Positions 34,864-44,623 of a stretch of DNA of 56,984 nt are shown one piece after another. Each line of letters starts with the position of its first letter. The stretch's first letter is position 1. The DNA lies in contig JAATGQ010000153.1 of NCBI GenBank assembly GCA_015654595.1, forward strand, positions 1-56,984. The letters are read 5' to 3'. The notes under the pieces were generated by a model. The model ran no database searches. It was given only the letters and a program-made list of their open reading frames with translations, and was not told where the DNA came from. This DNA is from Chitinophagales bacterium. GTDB taxonomy: Bacteria; Bacteroidota; Bacteroidia; Chitinophagales; Chitinophagaceae. A program made the translations under genes and the position numbers.

Positions 34864-36531
34864 GTGAAAAGAACGCTCTCTACCCTATTTTGTTGTTCTA
34901 TCCTGGCGGCTGGTTATAGCCAGACGATGACCTGGGGCGATGAATTCAAGCTCCGAAAAGGCAGTACCGATCTTTCGGTCATCAAGGCCGATGCCTCCGA
35001 TATTTTTTTAGAAGAATCTCATGATGTCCGCGCCACTTTTGGACCGGGCGTACGTCAATCGGCTATCCTGGTGAAGCTGGACGCTAATATGCATGAAGTA
35101 TTCCGGAAAGAGTTTGATCATGAGATGAAAGGAAAAGACTTCGAGCAGTTTTTCTTTATAGAGAATAAGCTTTATCTGTTTGCCGAAGGCTACGAAAAGA
35201 GAGACCGTACCCAGATTCTCTATGCTGTGGAGCTGGACAAGAATTCCGGCAACCTGAAGGGCGACTGGCAGCAGGTCTATAGCTGGGATATGTCAGCAAA
35301 AGGCGCGGATGTAGAAGTCCGGATCACCCCCAATGCAGATACTTCCAGGATCGTGATCGCCAGCACCAATACAGCAAGGACGCAGAACAGCTTTGAGATC
35401 CTGGTCCTGGACGCCAATCTCAAAGCGGCAGGCAAAGCATTTACGATCACCAATGAATTCGATGCCAAAACTTATCAGCTCGAGGATTTCATCTATTCAA
35501 CCTCCGGCAATTCTATGCTGGTAGGTCGTGTTTACGATTATGAAGAAGGCAAGAAAAAGAAGGAAAAAAACCTTGTCTTCACCAATTACGATATCCGCAT
35601 CTATGACAATCAGGGCAAACAGATAAAGGCACTAACCACCGACATAGACGGCAAATTTCTGGTCAGCAGCAAACTGATCCAGGTGAATAAGCAGGTCATC
35701 CTGGCAGCCTACTACAGCAACGAGAAAAAGAGAAGGCAGATCAATGGCATGCTGATTGAGCGGATCGACCCTGTTACGGGAAATATTCTTGGTACAACCA
35801 AAAAAGAGTTGACCAATTCGCTTATAGCAGACTCGGACGATGGCGACGAGAAGTCCAGCAGGAAGAAAAAAGACGATGACGATGGACTTGCCGCCAACCT
35901 GGTGTTCAGAAATGTTTATGAGACGCCGGACAATGGTCTCGTCATTCTTTCAGAGCAATACACGGACCAAATCGTTACAACCTCTTCGACTGTCGGGGGT
36001 ATGAATGGCTCAGCCCGGACCACCTTCAATGATACCTATGAAGATTATACCAGCCGGGACATGTATATCAGCAAGATTTCCGCACAGGGGAATATTGACT
36101 GGCTGGAAGTCCTGCCCAAAAGACAGTGGGAATCGATAACTCTGGGAGGCAGCTCTTATACAGGAATGGCTGCCGGAACGCAAACGGTCTCCTATTTTAA
36201 GCCTACAACATCGGGCAGACCTTTCTATAGCGGCTTTGGCTGTATCCCGGAAACCAATACCCTGCATATCTTCTTTAACGATGACGTTAAGAATGCCGAC
36301 GTGACTGGTCCCGTAAAAAAGATCAGAATGATTTCCGACCTCGGCATATCGGATTGCTTCCATTTAAAGCTGGATATTATGACCGGCAAACTGACCAGGA
36401 CCAGCCTTTTCAGCAACAAAAAGACACCGACGGCGATGCCCCGCCTTGGAGTGATCTTTAACAATTCGATGTATATCGTTGGCAAGGACTCGCGCAGGTC
36501 GAAGGTGGTTGTTGGAAAGCTTACCTTGTAA
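34864..36531 (+). CDS. Exported protein of unknown function
   Basis: I do not recognise a family. The start chosen is the GTG at 34864, which gives a clean signal peptide (MKRTLSTLFCCSILAAGYSQ); a TTG nine codons upstream would bury it. The 555-residue product has repeating beta-rich segments (QILYAVELDKNSGNLKG; IRIYDNQGKQIKAL; MYISKISAQGNIDWLEVLPK) that suggest a beta-propeller. A charged low-complexity insert near residues 325-345 (DSDDGDEKSSRKKKDDDDG) breaks the fold and is probably a surface loop. It is divergent from the GH28 chimera and converges on the permease gene. Confidence 0.7.
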   Translation: MKRTLSTLFCCSILAAGYSQTMTWGDEFKLRKGSTDLSVIKADASDIFLEESHDVRATFGPGVRQSAILVKLDANMHEVFRKEFDHEMKGKDFEQFFFIENKLYLFAEGYEKRDRTQILYAVELDKNSGNLKGDWQQVYSWDMSAKGADVEVRITPNADTSRIVIASTNTARTQNSFEILVLDANLKAAGKAFTITNEFDAKTYQLEDFIYSTSGNSMLVGRVYDYEEGKKKKEKNLVFTNYDIRIYDNQGKQIKALTTDIDGKFLVSSKLIQVNKQVILAAYYSNEKKRRQINGMLIERIDPVTGNILGTTKKELTNSLIADSDDGDEKSSRKKKDDDDGLAANLVFRNVYETPDNGLVILSEQYTDQIVTTSSTVGGMNGSARTTFNDTYEDYTSRDMYISKISAQGNIDWLEVLPKRQWESITLGGSSYTGMAAGTQTVSYFKPTTSGRPFYSGFGCIPETNTLHIFFNDDVKNADVTGPVKKIRMISDLGISDCFHLKLDIMTGKLTRTSLFSNKKTPTAMPRLGVIFNNSMYIVGKDSRRSKVVVGKLTL

Positions 36532-36554
36532 GTACAATAACATTCTTATAGCCA

Positions 36555-38918
36555 TTATTCAGCCTTCAGGCTCTTCACCGGATTTGCCATGCCTGCCTTG
36601 ACAGACTCATAGCTCACCGTAAGCCATGCCATCAGCAGTGCCGCAACCGGCGCCAGCAGAAATACGCTCCATCCGACCTGGATGTGGTACGCAAAATTCT
36701 TCAGCCATTCATTCACCGCCCACCAGGCCAGCGGAATCGCTAAAACCGCTGCAACCAGGATCAGCCGGGTAAAGTCAGCGGACAACAGACGCACTATATC
36801 GATGAGCGAAGCGCCCAGCACCTTTCGAACGCCGATCTCTTTTGTCTTTTGCTCCGCGATATAGGCCGATAAGCCATAGAGACCGAGACAAGCGATAAGG
36901 ACGCCCAGCAGGGCAAACAGATTAAAGACCTTCCCGATCTGCTGTTCTCCTTTATAAAGGCTGTCCAGGCTCTGATCCATAAAGCCATAGTTAAACGGAA
37001 AAGCAGGCTCCAGTTCCTGGCTGATCGCTGCAAGCCGCTGAATAGCAGCTTCTGCGGCGCCGGGCCTCGTTCTTACCACTACTACCCCGCCCCATTTGTT
37101 CAGCTGAATGACCAGCGGGTCGATCTTATGCTGAATAGGCTTGAAGTTGAAATCTTCGACCACGCCCACAATAACGCCTTTCGTATCTCCAAAGGAAATG
37201 GGCTTGCCAATGGCGCTGGCGGCTGTCATCCCGATCGCATGAGCCGCTGTCTCATTGAGGACAAAATTGGAAGAATCAGATTTGAATGCTTTTGAAAAAG
37301 CACGCCCGCTAATCATCTTCATCTTAAAAATATCAAAGAAACTTTCGCTGACATACATGGATGGAAATACGATCTGTACTCCATGGCCCTTTCCCGGCCA
37401 GTTGACCTCCACCGTGCCGCTGGTCAGATCCGTCGGAAGGTCGGAGACTACGGTAAATTGACTCGTTGCCGGGTCCTGCGCCAGCGCATCATACAGCGCT
37501 TGTTTCTTGTTCCAGACATTGCCCCGCATGCCCATATACAATAGATTTTCCTTTTCATACCCCATATTCCTGTTCCGGATATAGTTCAATTGTTTATAGA
37601 TGACGATGGTACCAATAAGCAGCACAATCGATACGACAAATTGCACTACCACCAGTACATTCCGGAATACCCGGTTACCGCCCAGTCCACCCAGATTACC
37701 CTTCAGTACTTTTACAGGCTGGAAACCCGAAAGAAAAACAGCGGGATAGCTGCCGGCAACAAGTCCCACCGCGATACAGATGCCCAGCAAAGCCGCAAGC
37801 AACCCTCCATTCCATAAGGACAAGGTCAGCTGCTTTCCCGCCAGCTCGTTAAAAATGGGAAGCGCCAGGTATACTATTACAATGGCGGCCAGCAGGGAGA
37901 AAAAGGAGATCAGCAGCGACTCTCCCAAAAACTGGATCATCAATTGTCTCCGCACAGCCCCGACGACCTTGCGCAAACCGACCTCCTTTGCCCTACGCGC
38001 AGATCGGGCCGTCGCCAGGTTCATAAAATTTATACAGGCCACCGCCAGAATAAAAAGGGCTACGACAAAAAAAATGTTCACGTACTGGATATTCCCCCTC
38101 CCCTGCAAATCGAACTGAAGATCGGAATACAAATGTATCCGGGTCATGGGCTGCAGATGGATATCCACTTTTACCAGTTTGTCATTCCGCTTAAAGATCT
38201 CGTTCATCTGCCGTTCCATGTCTGCAAGAGCCGCAGGAGTGGCGTTGAATTGATCGGCCAGTTGGATATAGTCGTAATAGCTGAGATTGTTCCAGGCACT
38301 CTGAGCCAGCTCCTGTTTCCCTTCGGGAGAAGAGTAAGGAAGGATAAAATCGAACTGCAGGTGTGAATTAGACGGGATATTGGCCAATACCCCCGTAACC
38401 ACCACATCCCTGTCATTGTCTTTACGAAGTACCTTTCCTAAAGGATCCTCCTTTCCAAAATACTTTTTAGCCATGTCTTCTGTGATCAACACGGCATCGG
38501 GACGCTCTAATGCCGTCCGGACATCTCCTTTTACAAGCGGAAAAGAAAATACCTGCAGAAATGTACTATCGGCATAGAATACCCTCGATTCTTCGAACTT
38601 ACGCTCGCCAATGGAAAAAAGGATCTTTGCAGGCTCGGACAAACGCACCGTATGCTTTATCGCCGGCATCGCCGATTGATAAGCCTGGGTCATGGCGGGA
38701 GCAGCCAAGGCCGTCTTAAAATCGCCCGCGTAGGTGTTTATCCGATAGATCCGCTTCGCATGAGCATGCCATTTATCATAGCTTAATTCGTTCTGTACCC
38801 AGAGAAGGATCAGAATACAGGAGGCCATGCCAATGGCAAGTCCTGAAATATTGATGATGGAGTAGGCTTTGTGTTTTAAAACGCTGCGCAATGCAATCTT
38901 CAGATAATTCCTGAACAT
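36555..38918 (-). CDS. FtsX/MacB-type ABC transporter permease
   Basis: This 787-residue inner-membrane protein contains two MacB periplasmic core and two FtsX repeats. The first helix is at about 17-40 (IINISGLAIGMASCILILLWV), followed by a large periplasmic domain, helices near 285, 340 and 385, a second helix-periplasm unit and the terminal helices. MNLATARSARRAKEVGLRKVVGA and the later QKTKEIGVRKVLGAS are the coupling-helix repeats of the family. No ATPase gene is adjacent, which is common for these orphan permeases in Bacteroidota. They are thought to move lipoproteins or peptides or transmit signals rather than import nutrients. Confidence 0.92.
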   Translation of the reverse strand: MFRNYLKIALRSVLKHKAYSIINISGLAIGMASCILILLWVQNELSYDKWHAHAKRIYRINTYAGDFKTALAAPAMTQAYQSAMPAIKHTVRLSEPAKILFSIGERKFEESRVFYADSTFLQVFSFPLVKGDVRTALERPDAVLITEDMAKKYFGKEDPLGKVLRKDNDRDVVVTGVLANIPSNSHLQFDFILPYSSPEGKQELAQSAWNNLSYYDYIQLADQFNATPAALADMERQMNEIFKRNDKLVKVDIHLQPMTRIHLYSDLQFDLQGRGNIQYVNIFFVVALFILAVACINFMNLATARSARRAKEVGLRKVVGAVRRQLMIQFLGESLLISFFSLLAAIVIVYLALPIFNELAGKQLTLSLWNGGLLAALLGICIAVGLVAGSYPAVFLSGFQPVKVLKGNLGGLGGNRVFRNVLVVVQFVVSIVLLIGTIVIYKQLNYIRNRNMGYEKENLLYMGMRGNVWNKKQALYDALAQDPATSQFTVVSDLPTDLTSGTVEVNWPGKGHGVQIVFPSMYVSESFFDIFKMKMISGRAFSKAFKSDSSNFVLNETAAHAIGMTAASAIGKPISFGDTKGVIVGVVEDFNFKPIQHKIDPLVIQLNKWGGVVVVRTRPGAAEAAIQRLAAISQELEPAFPFNYGFMDQSLDSLYKGEQQIGKVFNLFALLGVLIACLGLYGLSAYIAEQKTKEIGVRKVLGASLIDIVRLLSADFTRLILVAAVLAIPLAWWAVNEWLKNFAYHIQVGWSVFLLAPVAALLMAWLTVSYESVKAGMANPVKSLKAE

Positions 38919-39013
38919 GGGATAATTGTTGTGTGTTGGAAATGCGGCGAAAAAAATGCCATTTTCGCAATCGACTAAAAATCAGTCAATTAACAGTCTT
39001 TTCTCCTTGTAGC

Positions 39014-39044
39014 CTGTCCGCTTTTGATACGCGAACTGTCCGCT
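39014..39044. repeat. Direct repeat upstream of the permease gene
   Basis: CTGTCCGCT occurs at 39014-39022 and 39036-39044, exactly 22 bases apart, in the 171-base divergent space between the permease and alkB. Spacing of two helical turns suggests a protein-binding site; no regulator is adjacent. Confidence 0.4.
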
Positions 39045-39077
39045 GCCCCGCAATGCCAAAATTATTAGCAATTTTGT

Positions 39078-39085
39078 TATCTTTG
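39078..39085 (+). promoter_or_regulatory. -7 element of the AlkB gene
   Basis: TATCTTTG is an exact TAnnTTTG match ending 4 bases before the ATG at 39090, again implying a leaderless mRNA. No clear -33 TTG is present. Confidence 0.6.
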
Positions 39086-39089
39086 CAGC

Positions 39090-39692
39090 ATGAGACTTTT
39101 TGAGGATATGGCTTTGTTTGACGAAGGACAACGACGGTATAAAGATTTCATGCTCCCCGATGCGACGCTTCAATTATGGGAGCAATTCTTCCCTAAAAGC
39201 GAATCAGACGCCTATTTCAGAACCTTGCTGACCAGTACGCCCTGGCAGCAGCGGATGCGGAAAATGTATGACCGGCAGCTGCCGGATCCCCGCCTGACGG
39301 CCTGGTATGGCGGCGACAATGGGCTGGAGTGGACGGCAGATCTGCTGAAAATAAAAGAGGCCGTCGAGAAGGAATGCGGGATCATGTTTAACCGCGTATT
39401 GCTAAACTATTACCGGGATGGTAATGATTCGGTTGCATGGCACAGTGATACTTTGCCTGCAGGCGGAAGGCATCATGCTATCGCATCGGTTACATTTGGA
39501 GACACCCGCCTGTTCAAGATCCGGCACAAATTCCGGAAAGAGATCCTCCCCCTGGATGTCCCACTCGCGCATGGCAGCCTGCTGCTGATGGGCGAAACGA
39601 TGCAGGATCACTATGAACACCAGGTACCAAAGACGGCCAGAATAGTCGGCGCACGGATCAATCTTACCTTTCGAATTTCGGATGCTACATAA
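39090..39692 (+). CDS. alkB: AlkB-type 2-oxoglutarate/Fe(II) dioxygenase
   Basis: This enzyme oxidatively removes methyl groups from alkylated DNA or RNA bases. The 200-residue protein resembles the ALKBH2/3 branch. Iron ligands are His118 and Asp120 in WHSD and His177 in HYEHQVPK; the 2-oxoglutarate-binding arginines are Arg189 and Arg195 in ARINLTFR. The substrate loop includes LTAWYGG and VLLNYYRDGNDSV. It is a single gene with its own promoter, and no other repair genes are adjacent. Confidence 0.92.
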   Translation: MRLFEDMALFDEGQRRYKDFMLPDATLQLWEQFFPKSESDAYFRTLLTSTPWQQRMRKMYDRQLPDPRLTAWYGGDNGLEWTADLLKIKEAVEKECGIMFNRVLLNYYRDGNDSVAWHSDTLPAGGRHHAIASVTFGDTRLFKIRHKFRKEILPLDVPLAHGSLLLMGETMQDHYEHQVPKTARIVGARINLTFRISDAT

Positions 39693-39733
39693 AAACTGTA
39701 TCTTACCGGGAGAAACCCTGATATCCCTATAAT

Positions 39734-40675
39734 ATGAAGCTATTATTACCCTTTTTCCTTCTTCTGACCTTCGGCGCCTATAGCCAGAAAGGCGATAGTT
39801 ATTACAAAGCCGCAGAGAAATACGCCAAAGCCGAAAATTACGATCTGGCTTTACAGTCCATCGACCACGCGTTGAAACTCGATTCTGTAAATCTGGACTA
39901 TTGGGCTGTAAAACTGGAATGCCTTAAGGAACAAAAAAAATGGCAGGAACTATTTGATGGTTATACAAAGGTCATCGCTATGCATCCGGATGTCCCCTGG
40001 CTTTACTGCAACAGAGGCAGTCTCCTGACAAACCTCGGATACTTTGACGAAGCCATCGAAGACTTTAATACGGGTATCGTAATCAATCAGCCGGATAGTG
40101 TCAAAATGGATTTTTTAATAGGAAGGTCAGCGGCGGAGCTTGGCAAACGGGCGTTTAGCGATGCATATAACGACCTGGTAAATGCTTACCGGATCGATTC
40201 GACCAATTTAGGCGTGCTGGTTAATCTCTCTGTCGCCTGTGATGAAACGGGACGGGATAGCGATGTGATGCTCTATCTTCAAAAAGCGCTTGCCCTGTCT
40301 CCAAAAGACGTGGCAGTAATAGGCAATATCGGTTTCAAGTACCAGAAAATGGGCGACTATAAGACTTCTATAGAATACTTCAATAAAGTACTGGCTATTG
40401 ACCCCAGAGAGGGCCAGGCCTATTGTAACAGGAGTTATAGTTACTTTAAGATGGGAGATATAAAGACGGCAAAAGAGGATATTGAGAAAGCCATTCTTTA
40501 CTATCCTGGCAACTCTTACGCCTATAGAGGCCGCGCGCTCATCTATATAGAAGAAAAAAACTATGGCGCTGCCTGTACAGACCTCCAGACTGCTATAGAC
40601 AAAGGCTTTACGGTATCTTATGGCCCCGAGGTTCAGGAATTGAAAGATAAGTACTGTAAGCAAGCTGCACAATAG
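39734..40675 (+). CDS. Exported tetratricopeptide-repeat protein
   Basis: This 313-residue protein has a signal peptide (about 1-17, LLLPFFLLLTFGAYSQ) and then TPR units over most of its length, for example YYKAAEKYAKAENYDLALQSIDHALKLD, WLYCNRGSLLTNLGYFDEAIEDF, AVIGNIGFKYQKMGDYKTSIEYFNKVLAIDP and AYCNRSYSYFKMGDIKTAKEDIEKAI (partial strings). TPRs bind other proteins; no enzymatic motif is visible. It lies 41 bases after alkB and 81 before the giant TPR-transglutaminase gene, with which it may work. Confidence 0.85.
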   Translation: MKLLLPFFLLLTFGAYSQKGDSYYKAAEKYAKAENYDLALQSIDHALKLDSVNLDYWAVKLECLKEQKKWQELFDGYTKVIAMHPDVPWLYCNRGSLLTNLGYFDEAIEDFNTGIVINQPDSVKMDFLIGRSAAELGKRAFSDAYNDLVNAYRIDSTNLGVLVNLSVACDETGRDSDVMLYLQKALALSPKDVAVIGNIGFKYQKMGDYKTSIEYFNKVLAIDPREGQAYCNRSYSYFKMGDIKTAKEDIEKAILYYPGNSYAYRGRALIYIEEKNYGAACTDLQTAIDKGFTVSYGPEVQELKDKYCKQAAQ

Positions 40676-40756
40676 CCATAACAATCATAAGAAATTCCAT
40701 TTACAATTTTAAGCTATTCCTGATCGTTATATTTACACGATTTTAACTCTAAACCC

Positions 40757-43700
40757 ATGGTATTACGCTGGCTAACCGCCCTAACCCTGACGAATCTTAT
40801 TTGTTTTAATGTATTTGCCAATGATTATGAAGACGCTTGGAAGGCTTTGGCCAGAAATGACCGGGCAACGGCAAAAGCGCTCCTGCTAAAGGCGATGAAT
40901 GACCCCAAGACCGCCGAAGACGCTTACGTCACCTACCTTTATTTTGAGTCTTTCAACGGGAAAGACAGCGACATTACGGATTTCCAGTCCCGTTTGTATA
41001 ATAAGCTGAAGGATCCCAGTCCCTATATCTATGCCTTGTGGTTCAACGGGGCCGCACTCGGCAGCTACGGGAAAAAGAGCGGTCACCAGCTGCAGTTACT
41101 GGACCGTCTGTTATCCGATAACTCGGTCAATGGTTCTATCCGTGCCTCAGCGCATTACTTCAAATCCATGCATTACCTGAAGGGCAACGATATGCAGGAC
41201 GCCCAGAAAGAACACAGCCTGATCGGGTCGCTGAGTCCTGCCTGGCAGGTCGTTGGTCCTTTTGATAATATATCCGGCAGCGGTTATGACAAGGATTATG
41301 GGCCGCTGAAACACCCCGAAGCCGACGCGGTGTTTACGTCTTTTAATAATACTATGGTAAAATGGTTCACCCCGGCTTCCATGAGCAATGATGGATACGT
41401 CTTTATGCTTCCCCATTTCCGGAGAAAGACTGCGGTTGTCTATGCGCAAACCTTTGTCTTGTCCCCTGACGATCGTGAGCTGCTGCTCAACGTTGGCGCC
41501 GGCGGATCGATCAAGGTATGGATCAATGACGCCCCTGTAATGGCTTCTTCAAAGGAAAGGATAACGGAACTGGATTATTATAAACAGTCTGTAAAGTTGA
41601 AGAAAGGGTACAACCGCGTGCTGATCCAGCTGGGATATACCGACAACGACATGCCCAACTTTATCGTTCGGTTTACCGACAACAACTATAATACGGTCGG
41701 CGGTCTTTCCAACGTGGCTGCTTATCAGTCCTACCCCGCTTCGCACGAAACCTCTGTGGCACCTGTCATTATCAGGCATTTCGCCGAAGCATACTTTGAA
41801 CAGAAGGTTGCGGCAGATCCCGAAAACCTCGTCAACTATGTATTGTTGACAGAAACCTACCTGAGGGACCAAAAACTGATCGAGGCTCGTCAGACGATCA
41901 ATGCCGCCTTAAAGCGCGCCCCCGAAAATTCGCTGCTCCGATGCGAATACATGCAGGTACTGATAAAAGAAAAGAACAGAACGAAATTACTCGAGGAGAT
42001 AGAATGGATAAAGACAAAGGATCCGGATTGCCTGATCGCCATCCGATTCAAGATCGACCAGCTGATCGATGAAAAGAAATATGACGAAGCTTACGCCGAA
42101 AACGATCATTGTATTTCGCTTTATGGAGCAGATCAGGACACCTGGGAAACAAAAATGAAGCTTTACTCGCAGCAGGACAAAATGGATGAATTGATAAAGA
42201 CCATCCAGGCGGCTTATGAGAAGTATCCCAACGATCCTACTATCGTCAGATGGATGTGGAGCATGAAGGTCAACGGCTACAAAGATGCAAAGGCGGGTAT
42301 CACAGTACTCGAAACCTTCCTCAAACAAAACTACGACTACAATACAAGCAAACTGCTTGAGGAAGAGTATGTGAAGCAGGGACAAAAGGATAAGGCCTTG
42401 GCGATCCTGAAGGCAGCGGCAACCAATTTCCCCTATGATCCCGAACTGCTGACCGATCTTTCCTCCTTCTACTATGCGCAGGCAGATTATGAAAAATCCT
42501 CGGATTATGGCAGGCAGGCGTTGAAACTGGCGCCCTATGTAGCTACCTACTGGGAAAATCTGGGTCTGGAACTACAGCCCCTGCACCATGATACCTCGTC
42601 CAATCACGCCTATCGCCAGGCTTTATATTATAACCCCAACAGCTACTCGGCGAGAGAACACCTGAGAGATCTCGAGAATAAACCATCGCTCTGGAAGGCC
42701 TTCCCCGAAACCGACGTCTACCAGGCCATAAAGGACGCGGCAGGAAAGACATTCGATCACGACTATTTCTACATCCAGGACGACAAATACGCCATCGTCT
42801 ATCCCGAAGGCGCTACGGAAGAATATACGTCCATCTGTATAAAGATCCTGACCCAGAAAGGTCTTGACAAATGGAAAGAAACTTCCATCGGCTACAATTC
42901 GGGCAGCCAGGACCTGAAAGTGGAAAAAGCGGAAGTGGTTAAGAAGAGCGGCTCGGTACAGCCAGCGGATCAGAACGACAACCAGATCGTATTCACCGGT
43001 CTGGAAGTCGGAGACGCTATCGTACTGCGCTATAAGATACAGCACTTTGCCGAAGGCCGCATCAGCCGTCACTTCTGGGACACCTACAATTTTAACGCGT
43101 CTGTCCCGGAGTTGAAGACAAGGTATTGCCTGCTGATCGCCAACAATGTAAAATTCGACTATAAGGTAGAGAACGGAACAGTAGAACCAGTCAAAAAAGC
43201 CTATGACGATTATACGCTCTATACCTGGGAGATGAATAATCCCACCATTTGCGAGTCCGAACCTTTTATGCCCTCGCTGACAGACGTAGGCCCTACCCTT
43301 CATCTGTCGACCATTACTTCCTGGTCGGACATCGCCAACTGGTATGGGGATCTGTGCTCTTCACAAACAGATGATGATTTTGAAGTGAAACAGGTCTACG
43401 ACAGCCTTTTTCCAAAGACCGCAGCTTCGCTGACCGACAAAGAAAAAGCGATGCGCATCTACCAGTATATCATGGACAATGTCCATTATAGTTCGGTTTC
43501 GTTCAGACAAGGCGCCTATATTCCCCAAAAAGCGTCTGTCACGATCGATACCCGGCTGGGCGATTGCAAGGACGTCTCCAGCCTGTTCGTGACCCTGGCC
43601 AGACTAAGCGGTCTAAAAGCCCAGATGGTGCTTGTAAATACCAGGGATAATGGCACGAAGGAGATGATACTGCCTTCCATGGCTTTTAATCATTGTGTCG

Positions 43701-44515
43701 TAAAGACCTGGCTGGATGGAAAAGCCTATTTCCTCGAGCTGACCGACAATCAACTCCCATTTGCAGCCCTCCCCGGCACCGATGAGCATGCCCAGTGCCT
43801 CGTGATCCCAGAATCGGGCAAAATCATTGAGAACAGTCATCTGGAATTTTTGGAATCTCCGTATCGCGTAAGAGAAAAGATAAGCCGTAAGATCCTCGTG
43901 CAGATGAAAGGCAACGATCTTAACCTTACTACTTCAGTATGCAAAACGGGCACACTGGCTTCTGGTGTACGCGGCGAATACGCGGAACTTTCGCCTTCCA
44001 AACAACAGGAACAATTCCAAAGCAACTTCGGATCAGGCTTCAAGAATGCCGTAAAAGTCGACAACCTGTCCTTCTTCGGACTGACGGATAATACAGACAG
44101 CGCAGGCTATAAATTCACCGCCAGGATACAGAATGAAGTGATCGATGTGAGTGACATGCACATGATAAAGATCCCCTTTAGTGACGTGATCGCCTCTGTC
44201 GATAATTTCTCAAAAGATGACCGTCAGTTTCCTGTCGAATACTGGAACTATGAGAATACGGATGAATATGAAACCATTCTGACGGTTGAAGCTCCGGCGG
44301 ATACGAAGTTTATCGAGGTTCCTAAAAACGAGAAGTTCACCTTTAGAGGAAGTACTTATACCCTCGATTATATTCCTGTCAACGCGCACCAGATAAAGAT
44401 CGTCAGAAAGGCGATCCTGCAGCGCGACAATGTAAAACCGGAAGAGTATAAGGCCATGAAGGACTTCTTTAATAAGATCGTAAAAGCAGAGTCAAAGTAC
44501 CTGGCCTATAAATAG
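40757..44515 (+). CDS. Giant exported TPR - DUF3857 - transglutaminase-like protein
   Basis: The 1252-residue protein starts with a signal peptide (about 1-22). An N-terminal region with a sugar-binding-like sandwich (about 170-325, WQVVGPFDN; GSIKVWINDAPV) is followed by TPR-like helices (about 350-660), a DUF3857 domain (about 690-870, KILTQKGLDKWKETSIGYN) and a transglutaminase-like core. The core has an intact Cys937-His979-Asp997 triad (RLGDCKD, FNHCVVK, ELTDN). A beta-rich C-terminus ends the protein. DUF3857-transglutaminase proteins are widespread in Bacteroidota envelopes with unknown substrates; the intact triad suggests peptidase or cross-linking activity. A TATATTTA element (40728-40735) may be its promoter. 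Confidence 0.88.
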   Translation: MVLRWLTALTLTNLICFNVFANDYEDAWKALARNDRATAKALLLKAMNDPKTAEDAYVTYLYFESFNGKDSDITDFQSRLYNKLKDPSPYIYALWFNGAALGSYGKKSGHQLQLLDRLLSDNSVNGSIRASAHYFKSMHYLKGNDMQDAQKEHSLIGSLSPAWQVVGPFDNISGSGYDKDYGPLKHPEADAVFTSFNNTMVKWFTPASMSNDGYVFMLPHFRRKTAVVYAQTFVLSPDDRELLLNVGAGGSIKVWINDAPVMASSKERITELDYYKQSVKLKKGYNRVLIQLGYTDNDMPNFIVRFTDNNYNTVGGLSNVAAYQSYPASHETSVAPVIIRHFAEAYFEQKVAADPENLVNYVLLTETYLRDQKLIEARQTINAALKRAPENSLLRCEYMQVLIKEKNRTKLLEEIEWIKTKDPDCLIAIRFKIDQLIDEKKYDEAYAENDHCISLYGADQDTWETKMKLYSQQDKMDELIKTIQAAYEKYPNDPTIVRWMWSMKVNGYKDAKAGITVLETFLKQNYDYNTSKLLEEEYVKQGQKDKALAILKAAATNFPYDPELLTDLSSFYYAQADYEKSSDYGRQALKLAPYVATYWENLGLELQPLHHDTSSNHAYRQALYYNPNSYSAREHLRDLENKPSLWKAFPETDVYQAIKDAAGKTFDHDYFYIQDDKYAIVYPEGATEEYTSICIKILTQKGLDKWKETSIGYNSGSQDLKVEKAEVVKKSGSVQPADQNDNQIVFTGLEVGDAIVLRYKIQHFAEGRISRHFWDTYNFNASVPELKTRYCLLIANNVKFDYKVENGTVEPVKKAYDDYTLYTWEMNNPTICESEPFMPSLTDVGPTLHLSTITSWSDIANWYGDLCSSQTDDDFEVKQVYDSLFPKTAASLTDKEKAMRIYQYIMDNVHYSSVSFRQGAYIPQKASVTIDTRLGDCKDVSSLFVTLARLSGLKAQMVLVNTRDNGTKEMILPSMAFNHCVVKTWLDGKAYFLELTDNQLPFAALPGTDEHAQCLVIPESGKIIENSHLEFLESPYRVREKISRKILVQMKGNDLNLTTSVCKTGTLASGVRGEYAELSPSKQQEQFQSNFGSGFKNAVKVDNLSFFGLTDNTDSAGYKFTARIQNEVIDVSDMHMIKIPFSDVIASVDNFSKDDRQFPVEYWNYENTDEYETILTVEAPADTKFIEVPKNEKFTFRGSTYTLDYIPVNAHQIKIVRKAILQRDNVKPEEYKAMKDFFNKIVKAESKYLAYK

Positions 44516-44587
44516 ACAAAGAAAAACGCGACAATGGTGCAATAGTGGAACTAATGCCTACATTGCCTGCGGCGATAACCGGGAAAA

Positions 44588-44614
44588 GGGCAAGGCGGAC
44601 CTGCCGCCTTGCCC
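44588..44614. terminator. Hairpin terminator between convergent genes
   Basis: GGGCAAGGCGG (44588-44598) and CCGCCTTGCCC (44604-44614) form a perfect 11-base stem with a 5-base loop. On the minus strand it is followed by TTTT, directly after the SnoaL-like gene; on the plus strand by AAAA. It probably serves both genes. Confidence 0.75.
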
Positions 44615-44623
44615 AAAATGATC

